From contig JAGWPI010000177.1 of the NCBI GenBank assembly GCA_028877005.1, positions 1 to 10,811 on the forward strand: a stretch of 10,811 bases of DNA, given 5' to 3'. Below the pieces are notes generated by a model, which did no database searches, had not been told where the DNA came from, and was given only the letters and a program-made list of their open reading frames with translations. Below, piece by piece: positions 8,246 to 10,811 of the stretch. Positions within the stretch are counted from its first letter, which is position 1. Every line of letters begins with the position of its first letter. The DNA comes from Bacteroidota bacterium (GTDB taxonomy: Bacteria; Bacteroidota; Bacteroidia; Chitinophagales; Chitinophagaceae). The position numbers were made by a program, and so were the translations under genes.

Positions 8246-8944
8246 TTAAGGTGCAACTAACCTAAAGCCATTACCATGAATATTCACAATTTCAATATTG
8301 GTGTCATCTTTCAAATACTTTCTTAATTTGGCAATGTATACATCCATACTTCTACCATTAAAATAAGTATCGCTACCCCAAATTTTCTTCAGGGCTCTTT
8401 CACGGGGCAGTAAATCATTTTTATGCTCAGCCAGCATTTTCAACAATTCATTTTCTTTAGGAGAAAGGGTGTGCGTTTGTCCGTTATGCGATAATTCCCT
8501 GAGTTTTGGGTTAAAGTGATAGGATCCTAAATCAAATTCTATGTTATCGCTAATGCGGTTTTCTTCTTCATTCCTTTTTAAGATAGCTTTTATTTTAAGC
8601 AGCAATACTTCACTATCAAAGGGTTTGGTAATATAATCATCAGCACCTAATCTATATCCTTGTACCACATCTTCTTTCATAGTTTTGGCACTTAAAAAAA
8701 ACAAAGGTATGTCGGGATCTACATCTCTTATTTCCTCAGCCAACGCAAATCCATCTACGTTTGGCATCATTACATCCAATAAACAAATATCAAATTTTTC
8801 CCGCTGAAAAGCGGCCAAGCCTAAGCGCCCATCTCTTTCCAATACTACATCATAATCGTTTAATTCTAAATAATTTTTTAATACCATACCCAAATTGGTA
8901 TCATCTTCGCAAAGTAAAATTTTGTATTTCTTTTTTTCTTCCAT
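8246..8944 (-). CDS. OmpR/RprY-type response regulator
   Basis: 232-residue DNA-binding response regulator. The receiver domain (about 7-125) has the acidic pocket Glu13-Asp14-Asp15, phospho-acceptor Asp57 in LLDVMMP, switch residue Ser85 in FLSAK and conserved Lys107 in TKPF, so it should be phosphorylated by a histidine kinase. The OmpR-type winged-helix domain (about 133-231) ends in the recognition-helix region FNGRSMDVYIAKLRKYL and wing NIHGNGFRL. These match my memory of Bacteroides RprY, hence the subtype, though orthology is not shown. No kinase gene is adjacent: upstream is the divergent GroES-like gene and downstream the convergent ruvB, so its partner must be encoded elsewhere. It is transcribed as a single gene ending at the 8196-8226 hairpin. 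The start MEEKKK at 8942-8944 places the receiver at the usual distance. Target genes are unknown; a palindrome cluster upstream (8996-9013) is a candidate autoregulatory site. Confidence 0.93.
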   Translation of the reverse strand: MEEKKKYKILLCEDDTNLGMVLKNYLELNDYDVVLERDGRLGLAAFQREKFDICLLDVMMPNVDGFALAEEIRDVDPDIPLFFLSAKTMKEDVVQGYRLGADDYITKPFDSEVLLLKIKAILKRNEEENRISDNIEFDLGSYHFNPKLRELSHNGQTHTLSPKENELLKMLAEHKNDLLPRERALKKIWGSDTYFNGRSMDVYIAKLRKYLKDDTNIEIVNIHGNGFRLVAP

Positions 8945-8995
8945 AACCGTTCTTTTTTTTAAATATTCAAATAAAGTTCATTGTAGCAACAGTAT

Positions 8996-9013
8996 AAGCA
9001 ATTGCTTGCGCAA
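8996..9013. promoter_or_regulatory. Palindrome cluster, possible operator
   Basis: AAGCAATTGCTT (8996-9007) is a perfect 12-bp palindrome that overlaps a second perfect palindrome TTGCGCAA (9006-9013). Together they give four consecutive 4-base half-sites, GCAA-TTGC-TTGC-GCAA (8998-9013). The cluster lies about 52 bases upstream of the response regulator start and about 44 bases upstream of the GroES-like gene's candidate -7 box. Dense symmetric half-sites between divergent genes suggest a protein-binding site; the binding protein is unknown. Confidence 0.4.
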
Positions 9014-9033
9014 TCTTTTGTTAAAAAAGCTAC

Positions 9034-9064
9034 TTTCTTACCTCTAAAGATATTACTATTTTTG
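9034..9064 (+). promoter_or_regulatory. Candidate promoter of the GroES-like gene
   Basis: TATTTTTG at 9057-9064 matches the Bacteroidota -7 consensus TAnnTTTG exactly. TTTC at 9034-9037, 19 bases upstream, is one base off the -33 TTTG. The leader to the ATG at 9144 would be about 70 bases. Confidence 0.4.
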
Positions 9065-9143
9065 TGGTTGTTATACCAATTTTTTTTAAAACTAACCAAC
9101 AGTTGCTATTTTAGCTTGTTTAAGTGCTGTAAATGATGTGAAT

Positions 9144-9515
9144 ATGATGATAACACAAGACAACAAATTGAAAAAACTCATTATTATTGGCGACAGGGTT
9201 TTAATAAAACCATCTAAGCCAAATGAGCAAACTTCTAGTGGGTTGTATTTACCTCCTGGTGTGCAGGAAAAAGAAAAAGTTCAACAGGGCTATGTTATTA
9301 AAACCGGGCCCGGGTATGCCATACCTTTACCAATAGAAAATGAGCCATGGAAAACCGAGGATGAACAAGTTAAATACATTCCTTTACAGGTAAAAGAAGG
9401 AGATTTAGCATTGTTTTTATTGAATGGCGCTACAGAACTAATGTATGAAGGCGAAAAGTATTTTATTGTTCCGCAGCATGCCATTTTAATGTTAGAGCGC
9501 GAAGAAGATTTATAA
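9144..9515 (+). CDS. GroES-like co-chaperonin family protein
   Basis: A 123-residue Cpn10-fold protein. GroES caps the GroEL chamber, but whether this one binds GroEL is unknown. Visible family features are GDRVLIKP (16-23), a mobile-loop-like stretch with SGLYLPPG (32-39) in the place of the GroEL-binding Ile-Val-Leu motif, QGYVIKTGPG (48-57), VKEGDLALF (83-91) and ATELMYEGEKYFIV (96-109). It is longer than the usual 95-97 residues because the roof-hairpin segment is expanded to about 23 residues (58-80, with ENEPWKTEDEQ). No groEL gene lies beside it, unlike the standard groESL operon. This suggests a paralogue rather than the housekeeping GroES. I chose ATG 9144; ATG 9147 or GTG 9138 are possible and there is no clear ribosome site to decide. 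Its stop lies 36 bases from the convergent recQ stop. Confidence 0.85.
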   Translation: MMITQDNKLKKLIIIGDRVLIKPSKPNEQTSSGLYLPPGVQEKEKVQQGYVIKTGPGYAIPLPIENEPWKTEDEQVKYIPLQVKEGDLALFLLNGATELMYEGEKYFIVPQHAILMLEREEDL

Positions 9516-9551
9516 CTGTTGCTACAGTGTAAAAATTTTACTATAAGGCAT

Positions 9552-10811
9552 TTATATTTTTATAATTTTTTGTTGGTCATCAATGGCTATTACGGATGCA
9601 TCAATTAAACTTTCTAGTACCTCTTGCCAATAAGGATGTTCGTTATTGGTAAATAATAACTTAAAATCTGAAAGTGCAATGCCTTTTGTAGGTATTGCAC
9701 TTAAAATATATTTTTTTGTATGATTAAAATCGGTTTGTGTAATACTTTTTGTTTGATTACTGACACAATTATCGCAAATGCCACATCGTTGTAATTTTTC
9801 AGCTGAAAAATAATTAGCGATGTTACTGCTTCTACACTGTTTTTTTTCTGTGGCATATTGAATTATTGCATGAATGCGCTCTTGATACATTTTTTTTCTG
9901 GCAAAGTAGTGTTCAAAATTAATGTGTAATGATGTAGCCGGGGCACGATTTAATAACATAAAAATTTGTGGTGTGTCTTTTTGAGGTAAATATTCAATAA
10001 TTTTATATTGGTGTAATTGCTTTAATTGTGTTTGTACTTCATTAAAACCTAGTTTGGCAATTTTAGCAATTTGCCTTTCATACACTGATACCCGATGCGT
10101 AAAAATACCCTGATAAGTGCGTAAAAGCGTTTGTGTTATTTTTTGCAGTGAAGGAAAATTTTTCTGAAATTCAAATAATACTTCTTTATCTACTTTAAAT
10201 TCAACTTGTGATGGAGCAAATATGGTTTCATTGAATGATAAATGTCCTTCTTGCTCCAATACTTTTAAAACGTTGAATACTACATTGGCATTTAATTTAA
10301 AATTTTGCAAGAAAACTTCTATGTCAAAATCATAGTAATTACCTTCACCTATACCTATTGGTATTTGTAGGTAATCTGCAATATTTTGATACACTTTACG
10401 GATTGTTTCAATGGTGGGAAATTTTTTTTCAGGCAGTTGTAATAATGCTTGCAAATCGCCGGGCTGGTATAACAAAATAGCATCGGCTCTATTATTATCA
10501 CGCCCGGCACGCCCGGCTTCCTGATAATAATTTTCCATACAATCGGGTATGTTATAATGTATCACCGATCTTATATCGGGCTTATCAATGCCCATACCAA
10601 AGGCATTAGTACAAACTATAATGCGGGTTTGGTTGTTAATAAATTTTTGTTGTTTAAAGTTTCTTTCTTCTTTGGTTAATCCGGCATGATAATAATCTGC
10701 TTGTAGTCCTTGTAACTGTAATAAATGCGCTACATCTTTAGTTTGTTTGCGTGTATTGCAATAAACAATGCTACTACCTGAAATTTGTTGCAGTAATTCA
10801 ATTGCAGTATT
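9552..10811 (-). CDS. recQ: RecQ-family ATP-dependent DNA helicase (5' partial)
   Basis: 3'-5' DNA helicase of superfamily 2 used in recombination and repair. The frame stays open to the right edge, so the ATG at 10593-10595 is internal; 419 C-terminal residues are visible and Walker A and the DEAH motif lie outside. Helicase domain 2 is clear: HAGLTKEER-type start of the strand-swap domain (GLTKEER visible), TRIIVCTNAFGMGIDKPDIR across motif V, and QEAGRAGRD (motif VI, arginine finger). A RecQ zinc site follows with four Cys (codons 9834-9836, 9783-9785, 9774-9776 and 9765-9767) in the pattern C-x16-C-x2-C-x2-C. About 250 residues separate motif VI from the zinc site, against about 65 in E. 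coli RecQ. After the zinc site only about 70 residues remain, with no HRDC domain. This matches a short RecQ type I recall from Bacteroidota. Confidence 0.93.
   Translation of the reverse strand, partial: NTAIELLQQISGSSIVYCNTRKQTKDVAHLLQLQGLQADYYHAGLTKEERNFKQQKFINNQTRIIVCTNAFGMGIDKPDIRSVIHYNIPDCMENYYQEAGRAGRDNNRADAILLYQPGDLQALLQLPEKKFPTIETIRKVYQNIADYLQIPIGIGEGNYYDFDIEVFLQNFKLNANVVFNVLKVLEQEGHLSFNETIFAPSQVEFKVDKEVLFEFQKNFPSLQKITQTLLRTYQGIFTHRVSVYERQIAKIAKLGFNEVQTQLKQLHQYKIIEYLPQKDTPQIFMLLNRAPATSLHINFEHYFARKKMYQERIHAIIQYATEKKQCRSSNIANYFSAEKLQRCGICDNCVSNQTKSITQTDFNHTKKYILSAIPTKGIALSDFKLLFTNNEHPYWQEVLESLIDASVIAIDDQQKIIKI

Larger units (their letters stand above)
8945..9143. other. Divergent intergenic region, regulator / GroES-like gene
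   Basis: The largest gene-free stretch (199 bases) in the window, between two divergent starts. It holds the palindrome cluster 8996-9013 and a plus-strand -7 candidate at 9057-9064. For the leftward regulator gene only a one-mismatch box (TTTATTTG on the minus strand, near 8968-8975) was seen. I see no structured RNA or small gene in it. Confidence 0.6.

Noticed and set aside
9138..9143. GTG start at 9138 for the GroES-like gene
   Set aside because: It adds only two residues before two in-frame ATG codons and has no ribosome site favouring it; ATG 9144 preferred, though not proven.
8982..9526. 12-base inverted repeat (TGTAGCAACAGT at 8982-8993 and its complement at 9515-9526) flanking the GroES-like gene
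   Set aside because: One such match within 600 bases is near chance for a 10-kb AT-rich window, and there is no transposase or target duplication.
9529..9541. GTAAAAATTTTAC between the GroES-like and recQ stops as a terminator
   Set aside because: The arms are almost all A/T around a single central base, so it is not a credible hairpin; nothing better is seen in this 36-base gap.
10593..10595. RecQ start at this ATG
   Set aside because: The same frame continues to the window edge and encodes conserved RecQ sequence (GLTKEER, TRIIVCTNAFG), so this Met is internal.
1..10811. CRISPR arrays, tRNA or rRNA genes, insertion sequences, phage or defence genes
   Set aside because: No regular repeats, RNA gene folds, transposases or defence-type proteins were seen on either strand by reading.

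Overview
The window looks like ordinary chromosome from a member of the Bacteroidota, probably near the Chitinophagaceae/Sphingobacteriia. Evidence: the DNA is AT-rich, genes lack clear Shine-Dalgarno sequences, several promoters resemble the Bacteroidota TAnnTTTG -7 box, and the proteins are of Bacteroidota type (a DPP IV-like S9 peptidase, a secreted tricorn protease, an RprY-type response regulator, a short RecQ with a long spacer before its zinc site). The phylum assignment is firm in my judgement; anything finer is a guess. No tRNA, rRNA, CRISPR array, insertion sequence, phage gene or attachment site was seen. Genes are tightly packed and no gene-free stretch exceeds about 200 bases.

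Left part (1-5360): two exported peptide-degrading enzymes face each other. A DPP IV-like serine peptidase (cut at the left edge) runs rightward. A 1070-residue tricorn-type protease with a signal peptide runs leftward. A perfect 19-bp hairpin terminator lies between them. Both have N-terminal beta-propellers and complete catalytic residues, so this pair probably trims peptides in the cell envelope.

Middle (5361-7032): an M23 metallopeptidase-fold protein without a signal peptide starts divergently from the tricorn gene. It resembles the M23 module found fused to class III aminotransferases. A 54-residue single-pass membrane protein follows it. A stand-alone class I glutamine amidotransferase converges on that small gene with only 9 bases between them.

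Right part (7033-10811): ruvB (Holliday junction helicase motor) has a good promoter candidate and ends at a hairpin terminator that shares its arms with the first one. Convergent to it is an OmpR/RprY-type response regulator with no kinase beside it. A 199-base divergent region carrying a compact GCAA/TTGC palindrome cluster separates the regulator from a GroES-fold protein that has no GroEL neighbour. A RecQ-family DNA helicase, truncated at the right edge, runs leftward into the GroES-like gene.

I found no convincing new multi-gene system. The points most worth checking are the cytoplasmic M23-like protein, the unlisted small membrane protein, the lone GroES-like protein with its possible operator cluster, and the RecQ architecture.
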